Of a stretch of DNA of 64,000 nucleotides, positions 35,393 to 44,228 are shown one piece after another. The stretch comes from Xenophilus sp. AP218F. Lineage in GTDB: Bacteria; Pseudomonadota; Gammaproteobacteria; Burkholderiales; Chromobacteriaceae. The stretch is taken from assembly GCA_002213445.1 (NCBI GenBank), contig NJIE01000003.1, positions 124,001 through 188,000 on the forward strand. The letters run 5' to 3'. Numbering within the stretch: position 1 is the stretch's first letter; every line of letters begins with the position of its first letter. The notes below the pieces were generated by a model that did not search any database, had not been told where the DNA came from, and was given only the letters and a program-made list of their open reading frames with translations. The translations under genes and the position numbers were made by a program.

Positions 35393-36097
35393 TTATTGTG
35401 ACGGGTAATAGCGCGTTTGCAGCCGCTCGGCGTAGCCTTGCAGATTGGGGTGGCGCAGCATCAGGCGGCGCGCCGCGGTGTCGCCCAGCTCCGGCGTCAG
35501 CGCGCTGGAGACGAAAGCGTACACAGAGGCGTCTATCCAGCTGGGCCGCTCGCCCATGAAGAAGGATTTGTCGCCGAGCAAGGCCGCCAGGGCGGCCGCG
35601 TCTTCCGCCAGCAGCCTCTCCCGTTCCTCGGCGCTGAAACGCCCCGTGCCCTGCACATGCAGGGCGCGGCGCACCTTGCGCCGGATCAGGCAGCGCACCA
35701 GCGCCCGCAGCGGCCGGGGCACGCTCTGGAACCATTGCGCCGGCCCGCGCCGGAAGTGCTCGTCCACCGCCCAGCGCTCGTACACCAAACCCCAGTAGAA
35801 GTGCTCGCCCAGCATGCAGTCCACGCTCCAGGCCACCGCCCGCTGCGCTTGATCCAGCCCCTCGTCCAGCGAGATGGCGTACTTGTCGGCCAGATGCAGG
35901 CGGATCAGCGTGGAATCGGGAATAATCTGGCCATCGTCGTCGATGTAAGGCAGCTTGCCCCTGGGCGCGCGGCGGACATCGCCGCGCGCCAGCCGATACG
36001 GCAGGCCGGACAGCTTGAGCAGCATTTCGGCCTTGACCACGAAGGGGCTGGCGTCGGGCAGGCCCAGCGCCGGGCCGAATCGATAAAGGGTAATCAT
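35393..36097 (-). CDS. Glutathione S-transferase-family protein
   Basis: The 234-residue protein has a thioredoxin-like N-terminal domain (MITLYRFGPALGLPDASPFV, with VKAEMLLKLSGLPY) and KLPYIDDDGQIIPDSTLI, which contains the cis-proline and the usual Asp-Ser glutathione contact. The helical C-terminal domain includes FMGERPSWIDASVYAFVSSA. The text resembles the metaxin/FaxC-like branch. The ATG at 36097 has GGAG upstream and begins the domain; a 19-codon arginine-rich extension is rejected. Confidence 0.88.
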   Translation of the reverse strand: MITLYRFGPALGLPDASPFVVKAEMLLKLSGLPYRLARGDVRRAPRGKLPYIDDDGQIIPDSTLIRLHLADKYAISLDEGLDQAQRAVAWSVDCMLGEHFYWGLVYERWAVDEHFRRGPAQWFQSVPRPLRALVRCLIRRKVRRALHVQGTGRFSAEERERLLAEDAAALAALLGDKSFFMGERPSWIDASVYAFVSSALTPELGDTAARRLMLRHPNLQGYAERLQTRYYPSQ

Positions 36098-36211
36098 GGT
36101 TCTCCTCCGCGCGCGCAGCCGCCGGCCAAACGCCCGTACCCGCAGCTGGCTCAACGCGGCCGCATCGGCTTTAGCCTATTATGGAATACCTCGCACAAAC
36201 CATAAAACACC

Positions 36212-36991
36212 ATGTCATCGCGCTTGTCGCTGGCCCTGTTGCTGATGCTGGCCAGCCTGGGCACACCCGCCGCCCCGCCCGCCCTCGCCATCTATACCGA
36301 CGAGTGGCCGCCCATCACCTTCCTGGACGACGGCCAGCCGCACGGCATGGCGGTGGAGCTGGTCAAGCTCATCCAGCGCAAGCTGCGCCAGCCGCAGCCC
36401 ATCAAACTGCTGCCGTGGGCGCGCGCCTACAATTACCTGCTGACCCGCCCCAACGTGCTGCTGTTCACGCTGGGCCGCAGCCCGGAGCGGGAGAAGCAAA
36501 TGACCATGCTGGGGCCGGTGGCCGAGGCCAATATCAACCTCTACGCCCGCCGCGGCGAGGCGGCCAGGTTGCGCGCGCTGGGCGAAGCGCTGTATCGGCA
36601 GCCACTCACCGCCTTTCGCAGCAGCATTTTCCTGTCCGCCGCCAAGCGGCGCGGCTTCGTCAACATCTCGGAGAGCGTGGACCCGGAAGAGTCGGCGTCC
36701 ATGCTGTACGCCGGGCGGGTGGCGCTGTGGTCGGAAGGCGACTCGGTGGTGCCCTCGGTGCTGCGCAAGGCCCGGCTGCCGCCCAACGCCGTGGAAAAGG
36801 TGATGCTGCTGGAGCGGGTGGACCTGTACCTGGCCTTCTCCCGCCATACCGCGCCGGAAACGGTGCGCGGCTGGGAGCGCGCGCTGCGCGAGTTGAAGCA
36901 GGACGGCAGCTACCAGCGCCTGCACCAGCGCTGGCTGCCCGGCAGCCCGCCGCCGATGCGGGTGGAGTTGATCGGCCTGCCGCCGGGCTGA
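36212..36991 (+). CDS. Periplasmic solute-binding-like protein (SBP_bac_3 type)
   Basis: A 259-residue secreted protein with signal peptide (LALLLMLASLGTPAAP). The mature part starts LAIYTDEWPPITFLDDGQPH, the classic opening of family-3 amino-acid-type binding proteins, and has KLLPWARAYNYL and the C-terminal LRELKQDGSYQRLHQRW. No permease or ATPase gene is nearby, so it is an orphan. The ATG has no visible Shine-Dalgarno sequence; a TATTAT -10-like element lies at 36177-36182. Confidence 0.83.
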   Translation: MSSRLSLALLLMLASLGTPAAPPALAIYTDEWPPITFLDDGQPHGMAVELVKLIQRKLRQPQPIKLLPWARAYNYLLTRPNVLLFTLGRSPEREKQMTMLGPVAEANINLYARRGEAARLRALGEALYRQPLTAFRSSIFLSAAKRRGFVNISESVDPEESASMLYAGRVALWSEGDSVVPSVLRKARLPPNAVEKVMLLERVDLYLAFSRHTAPETVRGWERALRELKQDGSYQRLHQRWLPGSPPPMRVELIGLPPG

Positions 36992-37069
36992 GCCGCCACC
37001 CCGGGGGCATATTGCCAAACCGCCGCCGCTCGCCGAGACTGCGGTTTTCAATCGCCCGAGGACGCCGCC

Positions 37070-38017
37070 TTGCTCGCCCTGCTTACCCGCCTGTTTCCGC
37101 TCTGGGCCATCGCCCTGTCCGCCGTCGCCTATTTCCATCCCGCGCCGTTCACGCCGCTCTTGAACCATACCGCGCTGTTGCTGGCTGTGATCATGTTCTT
37201 CATGGGCCTGACCCTGACGCTGGACGACTTCAAGCGGGTGCTGACCCGGCCCGCGCCGGTGCTGGCCGGGCTGGGCCTGCACTATCTGGTGATGCCGCTG
37301 GCCGCCTGGCTGATCACCCGGCTGTTCCACTTTCCGCCGGAGCTGGCCGCCGGAGTGATCCTGGTGGGCAGCGTGGCCAGCGGCACCGCCTCCAACGTCA
37401 TCATCTACCTGTCCCGCGGCGACGTGGCGCTGTCGGTGACCATCTCCTCGCTCTCCACCGTGGTGGGCGTGGTGGCCACCCCGCTGCTGACCCGCTACCT
37501 GGTGGACGCCAGCATCCATGTGGACGTGATGGCCATGCTGCTGAGCATCGTGCAGATCGTGATCCTGCCGATCAGCCTGGGCCTGCTGGTCTTGCGCTTC
37601 TGCCGGCCGCTGGCGGCGCGGCTGGAGCCGTGGCTGCCGCTGCTGTCGATGATCGCCATCGTCGCGCTGATCGCCGCCATCGTCGCCGGCAGCCAAGCGC
37701 ATATCGCCAGCGTCGGCCTGCTCGCCATCCTGGCGGTGGTGCTGCACAACGCGCTGGGGCTATTGGGCGGCTACTGGGGCGGCCGGCTGCTGGGGTTCGA
37801 GGAATCGGTGTGCCGCACCCTGGCCATCGAGGTGGGGATGCAGAACTCCGGCCTGGCCGCGGCGCTGGGCAAGGCCTATTTCGGCCCGCTGGCGGCGCTG
37901 CCGGGCGCGCTGTTTTCGGTGTGGCACAATATTTCCGGCTCGCTGCTGGCCGGTTACTGGCGCGGCAAACCGGCCGACGCCGCCAAGGCCGCGCCGCCGC
38001 TCGCCACGCGCCGTTGA
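37070..38017 (+). CDS. Bile acid:sodium symporter-family transporter
   Basis: The 315-residue membrane protein has about nine or ten hydrophobic segments and BASS-family motifs: [16 protein letters not shown] near residue 45, [20 protein letters not shown] near residue 105, and [14 protein letters not shown] in the second repeat. It is probably a sodium-coupled organic-anion importer; pantoate, bile acid-like and keto-acid substrates occur in the family. The start is a TTG at 37070 with GAGGA 8 nt upstream. Confidence 0.9.
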   Translation: MLALLTRLFPLWAIALSAVAYFHPAPFTPLLNHTALLLAVIMFFMGLTLTLDDFKRVLTRPAPVLAGLGLHYLVMPLAAWLITRLFHFPPELAAGVILVGSVASGTASNVIIYLSRGDVALSVTISSLSTVVGVVATPLLTRYLVDASIHVDVMAMLLSIVQIVILPISLGLLVLRFCRPLAARLEPWLPLLSMIAIVALIAAIVAGSQAHIASVGLLAILAVVLHNALGLLGGYWGGRLLGFEESVCRTLAIEVGMQNSGLAAALGKAYFGPLAALPGALFSVWHNISGSLLAGYWRGKPADAAKAAPPLATRR

Positions 38018-38033
38018 GCCGGATGCGGCCAGC

Positions 38034-40067
38034 CTAATCCATCAAGCGCTGGTACAGGTACACCAGCACCCGCGCCAGCTCGGCGGCGGTGTCCTCCTGG
38101 CCGGCGTTGCCGGCGTGGCCGCCGCCGTCGGTTTCGTAAAACAACGCGGCGTGGCCCAGCGCCTGCAGCTTGGCCGCCATCTTGCGGGCATGGCCGGGGT
38201 GCACCCGGTCGTCGCTCCTGCTGGTGGTGAACAGGGCCAGCGGGTAGCGCGCCTCGGCGCTCAGGCGATGGTAGGGCGAATACGCCGCCAGCGCCGCGCG
38301 CTCGGCCGGGTCTTCCGGGTCGCCGTATTCGTCTATCCAGCTGGCGCCGGCCAACAATTCGGCGTAGCGCAGCATGTCAAGCAGCGGCACTTCGCACACC
38401 ACCGCGCCGTACAACTCCGGCCGCTGCGTCATGCACGCCCCCACCAGCAGGCCGCCGTTGCTGCCGCCCTCGATGGCGAGCTTGGGCGGCCGGGTCAGGC
38501 CGCGCCGCTGCATGTCCTCGGCCACCGCGTGGAAATCGTCGAAGCTGACCTGGCGCTTGACCCCCTGCGCCGCCTGGTGCCAGGCCGGGCCGAATTCGCC
38601 ACCGCCGCGGATGCAGGCCAGCGCGAACGCGCCGCCCTTCTCCAGCCAGTGCGGGCCGAAATTCTCGATGTAATACGGCAGCATCGGCACCTCGAAGCCG
38701 CCGTAGCCGTAGAGCAGCGTCGGCGTCGAGCCGTCCAGCGGCGCGTCGCGGCGGCGGATCACGAAATAGGGAATCGACTCGCCATCTGGCGCCGTCGCCT
38801 GCCACTGCTCGGCCGCGTAAGGCGAAGGATCGAAGGCTGCCGGCTGCCGGCGCAGGCACTCCTGCTCGCCGGTGGCCACATTCAGCCGGTAGAGGCCGTT
38901 GGGGGTGAGAAAATCGCTGAAGCTGTAGCACAGGATGTCGCTCTGCCACGGCTGGTCGGCGAATTCGATCACCCCGCCTTCCGGCACCGGCAACGGGCGG
39001 GCGGTCCAGACGCCGTCCTGTTTGTCGAAGGCCAGCAAACGGCTCTTGACCCGGTCCAGCAGGTTGACCACCACGCTGCCGCGCGTGGTTTCCACCGATT
39101 CCACCGCCAGCCGCGGCTCCGGCGCTTGCAGGCATTGCGGTTCGGCGTCGCCGGAGAGCAACCCCGCCACGTTCGCCGCCAGCAGGCTGCCGCTGGCGTA
39201 GCATCGATCGCGCCAGCGCCAGTCGTCGGCAAGCTTGACGATCAGGTCGCCGCACAGGAAAGCCTCGATCTCCGCCTTGGGCGGCAGCGGCAGGGGGCGC
39301 AGCTCCAGATCGGCGTCGATCAGGTAATAGGTCTTGCTGTAGAAGCTGTCGGAAGCCTCGATCAGGTCCAGCGCGCTGCCGTCGCCGTCCAGAAAACGCC
39401 AGGCGGCCACCATCATCGCGCTCTCCGGCGCGACGAACAGCTGGGTCCAGCCGTGCTCGCCCCCCGCGCCACGCTCCACCAGCCACACTTCGCGCGGATA
39501 ACCCGCGCGGGTCAGCGGCGCGCCCTTCCAGCCGGGGCAGGCGAAGGCGCTGTCCGGCGTGCGCCAGGCGACGTGGCTCTTGCCCTGCGGAAAACGGAAG
39601 CCGTCGTCCACCCAGCGGCGCGCCTCGATATCGTATTCGCGCACCGTCACCGCGTCGCCGCCGCCCAGGGTCAGGTGCACCAGCGCGCGGCGCGGCTCCA
39701 CCGTGCAGTGCGACACGCCGTCCAGATACCAGTCCTTGCCGTCGGCCTCGGCCAGCGCGTCGATGTCCAGCACCGCCTGCCAGTCGCTCTCCCCGGCGCG
39801 GTAGGCCGCCAGCGTGGCGCGGCGATAGAGGCCGCGCGGATGCGCGTCGTCCTGATGGAAGTTGTACAGCCAGCCGGCGTGCTCGCTGCAGAAAGGAATC
39901 TGCCGGGTATCGCGCAGGTGGGCGAGGATGTCGGCCTTGAGGCCGGCAAAGCGCGGGTCGGCGTCCAGCTGCGCCGCGGCGCGGGCGTTCTGTTCCGCCA
40001 CCCAGGCGGCGGCTTCGGGGGAGTCCAGGCTTTCCAGCCAGGCGTGCGGATCGTGTGTGGCGGTCAT
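38034..40067 (-). CDS. Prolyl oligopeptidase-family serine peptidase (S9A)
   Basis: A 677-residue cytoplasmic-looking peptidase. The N-terminus has the S9A pattern DPHAWLESLDSPEAAAWVAEQN, a beta-propeller follows, and the C-terminal alpha/beta-hydrolase holds the nucleophile motif IEGGSNGGLLVGACM near residue 535, an aspartate in a DDRVHPGHARKMAAKL segment near 625, and the final histidine in GGGHAGN. The ATG at 40067 begins the conserved text; the frame stays open upstream for 88 codons in arginine-rich non-coding-like sequence. No signal peptide is seen. Confidence 0.92.
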   Translation of the reverse strand: MTATHDPHAWLESLDSPEAAAWVAEQNARAAAQLDADPRFAGLKADILAHLRDTRQIPFCSEHAGWLYNFHQDDAHPRGLYRRATLAAYRAGESDWQAVLDIDALAEADGKDWYLDGVSHCTVEPRRALVHLTLGGGDAVTVREYDIEARRWVDDGFRFPQGKSHVAWRTPDSAFACPGWKGAPLTRAGYPREVWLVERGAGGEHGWTQLFVAPESAMMVAAWRFLDGDGSALDLIEASDSFYSKTYYLIDADLELRPLPLPPKAEIEAFLCGDLIVKLADDWRWRDRCYASGSLLAANVAGLLSGDAEPQCLQAPEPRLAVESVETTRGSVVVNLLDRVKSRLLAFDKQDGVWTARPLPVPEGGVIEFADQPWQSDILCYSFSDFLTPNGLYRLNVATGEQECLRRQPAAFDPSPYAAEQWQATAPDGESIPYFVIRRRDAPLDGSTPTLLYGYGGFEVPMLPYYIENFGPHWLEKGGAFALACIRGGGEFGPAWHQAAQGVKRQVSFDDFHAVAEDMQRRGLTRPPKLAIEGGSNGGLLVGACMTQRPELYGAVVCEVPLLDMLRYAELLAGASWIDEYGDPEDPAERAALAAYSPYHRLSAEARYPLALFTTSRSDDRVHPGHARKMAAKLQALGHAALFYETDGGGHAGNAGQEDTAAELARVLVYLYQRLMD

Positions 40068-40128
40068 GGCGCGGTCTTCAGGATAATGGCGGCGAGGGTA
40101 GCATTGTTCCGCCCATGCCCCAAGCCGT

Positions 40129-40893
40129 TCAGCGCGCGTGCGCCTTGATCCAGTCGGCCGCCTGCCGCACCACCTGCTCCTCGATCCCGTTGTAGCCGTG
40201 CCAGGCCCAGGGCTGGCACGGGTCGCCCTCGCTCTTGCCGCCGTCCACCGCCAGCAGCTGGCGCGCCGCGGCGGCGGAGAGACTATCCAGCACCGGCTGC
40301 AAGTTGTCGAAACGGCTGGCCCGGCACGCATCCCGACGATGGTGGATCAGCAATGCCGGCTGGCGCAGCGCGTCCAGCCGCAGGCCGGTCAGGCTGCCGC
40401 GGCCGCTGTCGATGCTGGAAGTGAGCACCACGCCGTCCACCTTGTCAGGCAGGCGGATGGCGATGGCCGCCGCCGAGGTGGTGCCGCGGCTGGTGCCCAC
40501 CAGCCAGACCGGCGCCGCGGCGCGGCCGCGCAGATAGTCGATGACGGCGGCGATGTCGGCGGCGTGCTCGGCGCTCTCGCGAAAATCGCCCGGCAAGCCC
40601 TGCGGATGGTCCGAGGGCGCATCCGCCACCGCCACGGCGAAGCCCTGCGCCATCCAGGCCTGGCGGGTGCGCACCAGAAAGTTGGCGTCGCGCCGCAGGC
40701 TGCCGTCGGCGGAGAGCCCCAGCGCGCCGTCGCCGCCGGCAAACAGGATCAGACTGGCCGCAGGCGGCGTGGCCGGCGTCAGCAGCAGGAAACGCTCGCT
40801 CACGCCCGGCCGGCCGCTGACCGTGATCGTTTCCTCCCCGGCCAGCGCTGGCAAAGCCAGCCACAGGCAACAGCTCCACAGCAGCGCGCGCAT
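40129..40893 (-). CDS. Secreted alpha/beta-hydrolase-like protein
   Basis: The 254-residue protein has a signal peptide (LLWSCCLWLALPALAGEE) and an alpha/beta-hydrolase core. The probable nucleophile elbow is LVGTSRGTTSAAAIAIRLPD near residue 135, with a C-terminal histidine in the AWHGYNGIEEQVV segment. Substrate is unknown. Either ATG 40893 (GGGGGAG close upstream) or ATG 40920 could be the start; the former fits the signal peptide better. It is 61 bp upstream of the S9 peptidase gene on the same strand. Confidence 0.75.
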   Translation of the reverse strand: MRALLWSCCLWLALPALAGEETITVSGRPGVSERFLLLTPATPPAASLILFAGGDGALGLSADGSLRRDANFLVRTRQAWMAQGFAVAVADAPSDHPQGLPGDFRESAEHAADIAAVIDYLRGRAAAPVWLVGTSRGTTSAAAIAIRLPDKVDGVVLTSSIDSGRGSLTGLRLDALRQPALLIHHRRDACRASRFDNLQPVLDSLSAAAARQLLAVDGGKSEGDPCQPWAWHGYNGIEEQVVRQAADWIKAHAR

Positions 40894-41054
40894 CGCTCCC
40901 CCTTTTCGCCCGGTCTGCATTGTTTATAGCCGGTCCCGAAACGCCGGCGGCGACCGCAAGGGTCGCCGCGTGGAACAGCCGAGTTGGCATCAGGCTTGGC
41001 CTGTATGGCCGGCGCGCTTGCCGGCGGGCTTAAGTCGGATTGTCAGGGCGCCGC

Positions 41055-41279
41055 TCAGTGCACCCGGTAGGACTGTCGGATGGCGTTGGCTTTCTGCTCC
41101 GCGCGCTGCACTTCGCTTCTTCCCATCGAGAGGTCGGCGCCGCAGCGGCAAGTAAGGGGGGTGTCGGGGATGATGGATTTCAGATGTTGCCTGGTTTCCC
41201 GCCCGCATTCTTCGCAGGCGATCACCACGGTGGCGTTGTAGTGCTTGTCCAGATCGATATCGAAACGTTGCTGCTTCAT
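41055..41279 (-). CDS. Small zinc-ribbon-like protein
   Basis: This 74-residue protein contains CEECGRETRQHL and a second pair, LTCRCGADL, near residues 23-50, giving a C-x2-C ... C-x-C arrangement that could bind one metal ion. The tail is charged. GGGAG lies before the ATG at 41279, which is preferred to upstream ATGs whose products would begin with an implausible peptide. I do not recognise a named family. Confidence 0.65.
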   Translation of the reverse strand: MKQQRFDIDLDKHYNATVVIACEECGRETRQHLKSIIPDTPLTCRCGADLSMGRSEVQRAEQKANAIRQSYRVH

Positions 41280-41444
41280 CGGAGTTTCTCCCTTGTTGGA
41301 GCAAAGGCCGGCCAGGCAGAGGAAGGGCAGGAAGCGCTTCATGCCAAGCCTAAGGAAGAAGATAAGAGAAAGCGGAAAAGGTTCCAACGAATCAGCCACT
41401 TGGTCGATAAAATTATTTTTTCAAGGGCCAGAATGGCGACAGCG

Positions 41445-42185
41445 CTAGCGCCCGATCGCGCCGACCGGCAGCGCGTCGAACCAGTTGATGAAGCGCATCA
41501 CGTCAGCGCCGCGATAGATGGCGCCGTGCTGCGGACAGAGCATGTCCAGCGGCAGCGCCGCCGCGCGCTGGCACCAGTCGCGCTTGGCTTCGGCCGAGCC
41601 CATCCAGCGGCGGTGAAAGGCTTCGGCGTGGCGGATATGGCGGTCGAAGTCGGCGACGAACAGCTCGTTCTGGTCCGCCGGCAGCAAGGCCGCGCCGACG
41701 TCGCCGGAAAACAGGATGCTCGCCGTCGGATCGTAAAGATGGAAATTGCCGGGCGAGTGCAGGTAGTGCGCCGGCATCGCCCGCAGCGGACGGCGGCCTA
41801 GGGGCAGGTCCATGCCCTGGTCCGGCAGGGCGATCAGCGATTGATCGCTGCCGCCGAAATGCGGAATGAAGTCGCTCCACAGCCAGCTGACGTAGCATTT
41901 GAGCTGCGGGTTGCAATCCAGCCATAGCCCCAGCGAAGAGATGACGTCCGGGTCTTGATGCGAGGCGAACAGCCGCCGGATGCGCAACGGATCGATCACC
42001 TCCGACAGCGCCGCGAACACCGCCGGGAACACTTCGCTGCCGCCGGGGTCGGCCAGCAAGGCCTCGTCGCCGTCGCTGATCAGGTATTCGTTGGTATCGA
42101 TGACGCAGGCGCGTTTGTCCGGATCGCGGGCGATGGCCACCCAGCGCCGCCCGTCTTGCTGGTAAATCACGTGGGCTTTTTTCAT
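41445..42185 (-). CDS. Stand-alone flavodiiron-type MBL-fold protein (ODP-like)
   Basis: The 246-residue protein is a metallo-beta-lactamase fold of the flavodiiron class but ends without a flavodoxin domain. Candidate diiron ligands are visible in order: His76, Asp78 and Asp80 (SHQDPDVISS), His143 (LHSPGNFHLYD), Asp162 (LFSGDVGA) and His220 (LCPQHGAIYRG). This is the H-x-E/D-x-D...H...D...H pattern of flavodiiron proteins. Diiron proteins of this kind without flavodoxin have been described as oxygen-binding partners of chemoreceptors (ODP). The gene starts inside the stop of the chemoreceptor-hairpin gene (ATGA), so the two are made together. Confidence 0.82.
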   Translation of the reverse strand: MKKAHVIYQQDGRRWVAIARDPDKRACVIDTNEYLISDGDEALLADPGGSEVFPAVFAALSEVIDPLRIRRLFASHQDPDVISSLGLWLDCNPQLKCYVSWLWSDFIPHFGGSDQSLIALPDQGMDLPLGRRPLRAMPAHYLHSPGNFHLYDPTASILFSGDVGAALLPADQNELFVADFDRHIRHAEAFHRRWMGSAEAKRDWCQRAAALPLDMLCPQHGAIYRGADVMRFINWFDALPVGAIGR

Positions 42186-42775
42186 CGCTCGTTCATCTCC
42201 AGGCGCAAGGCCTCGATGCAGGGCAGGATCTGCTCGGTTTTTTCGGCGAATTCGAGGCTGACTTCGGTCAGCGCGGCCTGGTAGCCCTGGCCGTAAGCCG
42301 CCTCGATCCGGGCGGAGCGCGACAGGGCCGCGCCGAACAGGCACAGATTGCGGGTTTCTTCCAGATTGGCCAGCAGGCGCAGACGCGCCTCCGCCACGCT
42401 CTGCAGCAGCTGGTCCCGCTCCTGCAAACGCCACGCCAGCACGGCGGCCAGCCCCGGTTGCGCGGCGGCGGCCTGCGCCGCCCCCAGCAGGCGGCAGCGC
42501 CGCTCCAGCCCCAGCAGGCTGGAAATCAGCCGCACCGCGTCGCGGGCGTCTTGCTGCAGCTGCCGCATCTGCCGGGCCAGCTCCGCCGACAGCGCGCGCA
42601 GCTCCTTGGAAATGACGCCGAACCCCAGCGCCAGCTCGCCGGCGCGTCGGGCCAGCAGCATGGCGTTGAGCGCCATCAGGTTGATCCGGAAAGCGATCAG
42701 CACCACGCCCTTGATGCCCTCGTGCAGGCGGACCACGGCGCTGAGCCTGGCGGCGGCGGACGGTGAAGAGGACAT
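42182..42775 (-). CDS. Minimal cytoplasmic chemoreceptor-hairpin protein
   Basis: The 197-residue all-helical protein has no membrane segment. Residues about 28-70 (FRINLMALNAMLLARRAGEL, then GFGVISKELRALSAEL) align with the tip of the chemoreceptor signalling hairpin (compare [16 protein letters not shown] and [14 protein letters not shown]). The arm before the tip is only about 25 residues, while about 125 residues of other helices follow. It overlaps the ODP-like gene by 4 bp and precedes it, so they form a two-gene unit. Whether the altered tip still contacts CheA/CheW is not known. Confidence 0.75.
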   Translation of the reverse strand: MSSSPSAAARLSAVVRLHEGIKGVVLIAFRINLMALNAMLLARRAGELALGFGVISKELRALSAELARQMRQLQQDARDAVRLISSLLGLERRCRLLGAAQAAAAQPGLAAVLAWRLQERDQLLQSVAEARLRLLANLEETRNLCLFGAALSRSARIEAAYGQGYQAALTEVSLEFAEKTEQILPCIEALRLEMNER

Positions 42776-42921
42776 CGGCGCGAACTCCGTTGCGGTGCAG
42801 CTACCAGTGTAGCCAAGCATTCGGCATAAGGACGGATTTCCGGCCCGCGCCGAGGGGCGATAAGCTGGCACTGCCGGCCAGCCTTGGTTATGCTTGGCCG
42901 TTTTTGTCAGAGTCCGCCCCC

Positions 42922-43707
42922 ATGTCCGCTACCGCCGATCTTAGCCGCCGCTTTGGCGGCATCGCCCGCCTTTACGGCGACGACGCCCTGCAACGCTTCC
43001 AGGCCGCCCACGTTTGCGTGGTCGGCGTCGGCGGCGTCGGCTCCTGGGTGGTGGAGGCGCTGGCGCGCAGCGCCATCGGCAAGCTCACGCTGATCGACCT
43101 CGACAACGTCGCCGAATCCAACACCAACCGCCAGCTGCCGGCGCTGGATCCGCTGTACGGCATGGCCAAGGTGACCGCGCTGGCCGAACGGGCGCGCGCC
43201 ATCAATCCGGCCTGCGAGATCGTGGAAATCGAAGACTTCGTCACCGAGGAGAATCTGGAGGCGATGCTGGGCCGGGGCTACGACTACATCGTCGACTGCA
43301 TCGACAGCCTGAAGGTGAAGACGGCAATGGCGGCCTGGTGCGCCAGGAAACGCCAGCGCTTCATCGTTTCCGGCGGCGCCGGCGGCCAGATGGACCCGAG
43401 CCGGATCAAGCTGGCGGACCTGTCGGAAGTCACCCAGGATCCGCTGCTGTCAAAATTGCGCTACAACCTGCGCCGCCATCACGGCTTCGCCCGCGACGGC
43501 AAGAAAATGGGCGTGCCCTGCGTCTACTCCACCGAACAGCTGGTCTACCCGCAAACCCAGGCCTGCGAGGCCGGCGAGGCGCGCGGCCCGCAAGGCCTGT
43601 CCTGCGCCGGCTTCGGCGCCGGCATGGTGGTGACGGCCAGCTTCGGCCTGTTCGCCGCCTCGCGGGTGCTCACCGACCTGGCCAAGCCGCCGCGCAAGGG
43701 CAAGTAG
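42922..43707 (+). CDS. tcdA: tRNA threonylcarbamoyladenosine dehydratase
   Basis: The 261-residue E1/ThiF-like enzyme cyclises t6A37 of tRNAs to ct6A using ATP. It begins LSRRFGGIARLYGDDAL, with the nucleotide-binding loop VVGVGGVGSWVVEALARS near residue 33, DLDNVAESNTNRQ and DCIDSLKVKTAM, and a C-terminal GLSCAGFGAGMVVTASFG block. These match TcdA/CsdL. The ATG at 42922 is chosen by family alignment. It is convergent with the VOC gene. Confidence 0.93.
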   Translation: MSATADLSRRFGGIARLYGDDALQRFQAAHVCVVGVGGVGSWVVEALARSAIGKLTLIDLDNVAESNTNRQLPALDPLYGMAKVTALAERARAINPACEIVEIEDFVTEENLEAMLGRGYDYIVDCIDSLKVKTAMAAWCARKRQRFIVSGGAGGQMDPSRIKLADLSEVTQDPLLSKLRYNLRRHHGFARDGKKMGVPCVYSTEQLVYPQTQACEAGEARGPQGLSCAGFGAGMVVTASFGLFAASRVLTDLAKPPRKGK

Positions 43708-43726
43708 GCGCGCTTGGCGGCGCGGC

Positions 43727-44131
43727 TCAGCCTGCCGCCGGCCGGCTCAGCTGCACCAGATCCCACAGATTGCCGTACAGGTCGCGGAATACCGCCACCG
43801 TGCCGTAGGGCTGCTCGGCCGGCTCGCGCGCGAACTCGACGCCGGCGGCGAGAAAGCGCCGGTAATCGCGCCAGAAGTCGTCGGTATAGAGGAACAGCCA
43901 CACCCGGCCGCCGGTCTGGTCGCCGACGCGCTGCGCCTGGCGCTCGTTGCCGGCGCGCGCCAGGAGCAGGCTGCAGCTCGAGCCCGGCGGCGTCACCACC
44001 ACCCAGCGTTTGTCCTGCTCCGGCTGATAGCTGTCCTCGGTCAGGGTAAAACCCAGCTTGTCGACGTAAAAAGCGATGGCCTCGTCGTAGTCGCTCACGA
44101 CCAGCGACACCAGCCCCAGTTGTTGTTGCAT
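43727..44131 (-). CDS. VOC/glyoxalase-superfamily protein
   Basis: A 134-residue protein with the paired beta-alpha-beta-beta-beta modules of the vicinal oxygen chelate fold: LGLVSLVVSDYDEAIAFYVD at the N-terminus and TDDFWRDYRRFLAAGVEF with VFRDLYGNLWDLVQL at the C-terminus. Enzymatic activity (dioxygenase, glyoxalase, or resistance-type binding) cannot be assigned. Confidence 0.88.
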   Translation of the reverse strand: MQQQLGLVSLVVSDYDEAIAFYVDKLGFTLTEDSYQPEQDKRWVVVTPPGSSCSLLLARAGNERQAQRVGDQTGGRVWLFLYTDDFWRDYRRFLAAGVEFAREPAEQPYGTVAVFRDLYGNLWDLVQLSRPAAG

Positions 44132-44228
44132 TGCCTGCTCTCCGCGAAAACGCCGGCTTTGGCCGGCGCGGGTTGATTCCTGCGACAGGATACGCTCCGC
44201 GGCGAGCCTGCGGGGCGGTTTGCGCGCA

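Noticed and set aside
40068-40331. N-terminal extension of the S9 peptidase to 40331
   Set aside because: It overlaps the 3' end of the hydrolase gene in another frame, and the conserved S9A start matches the ATG at 40067.
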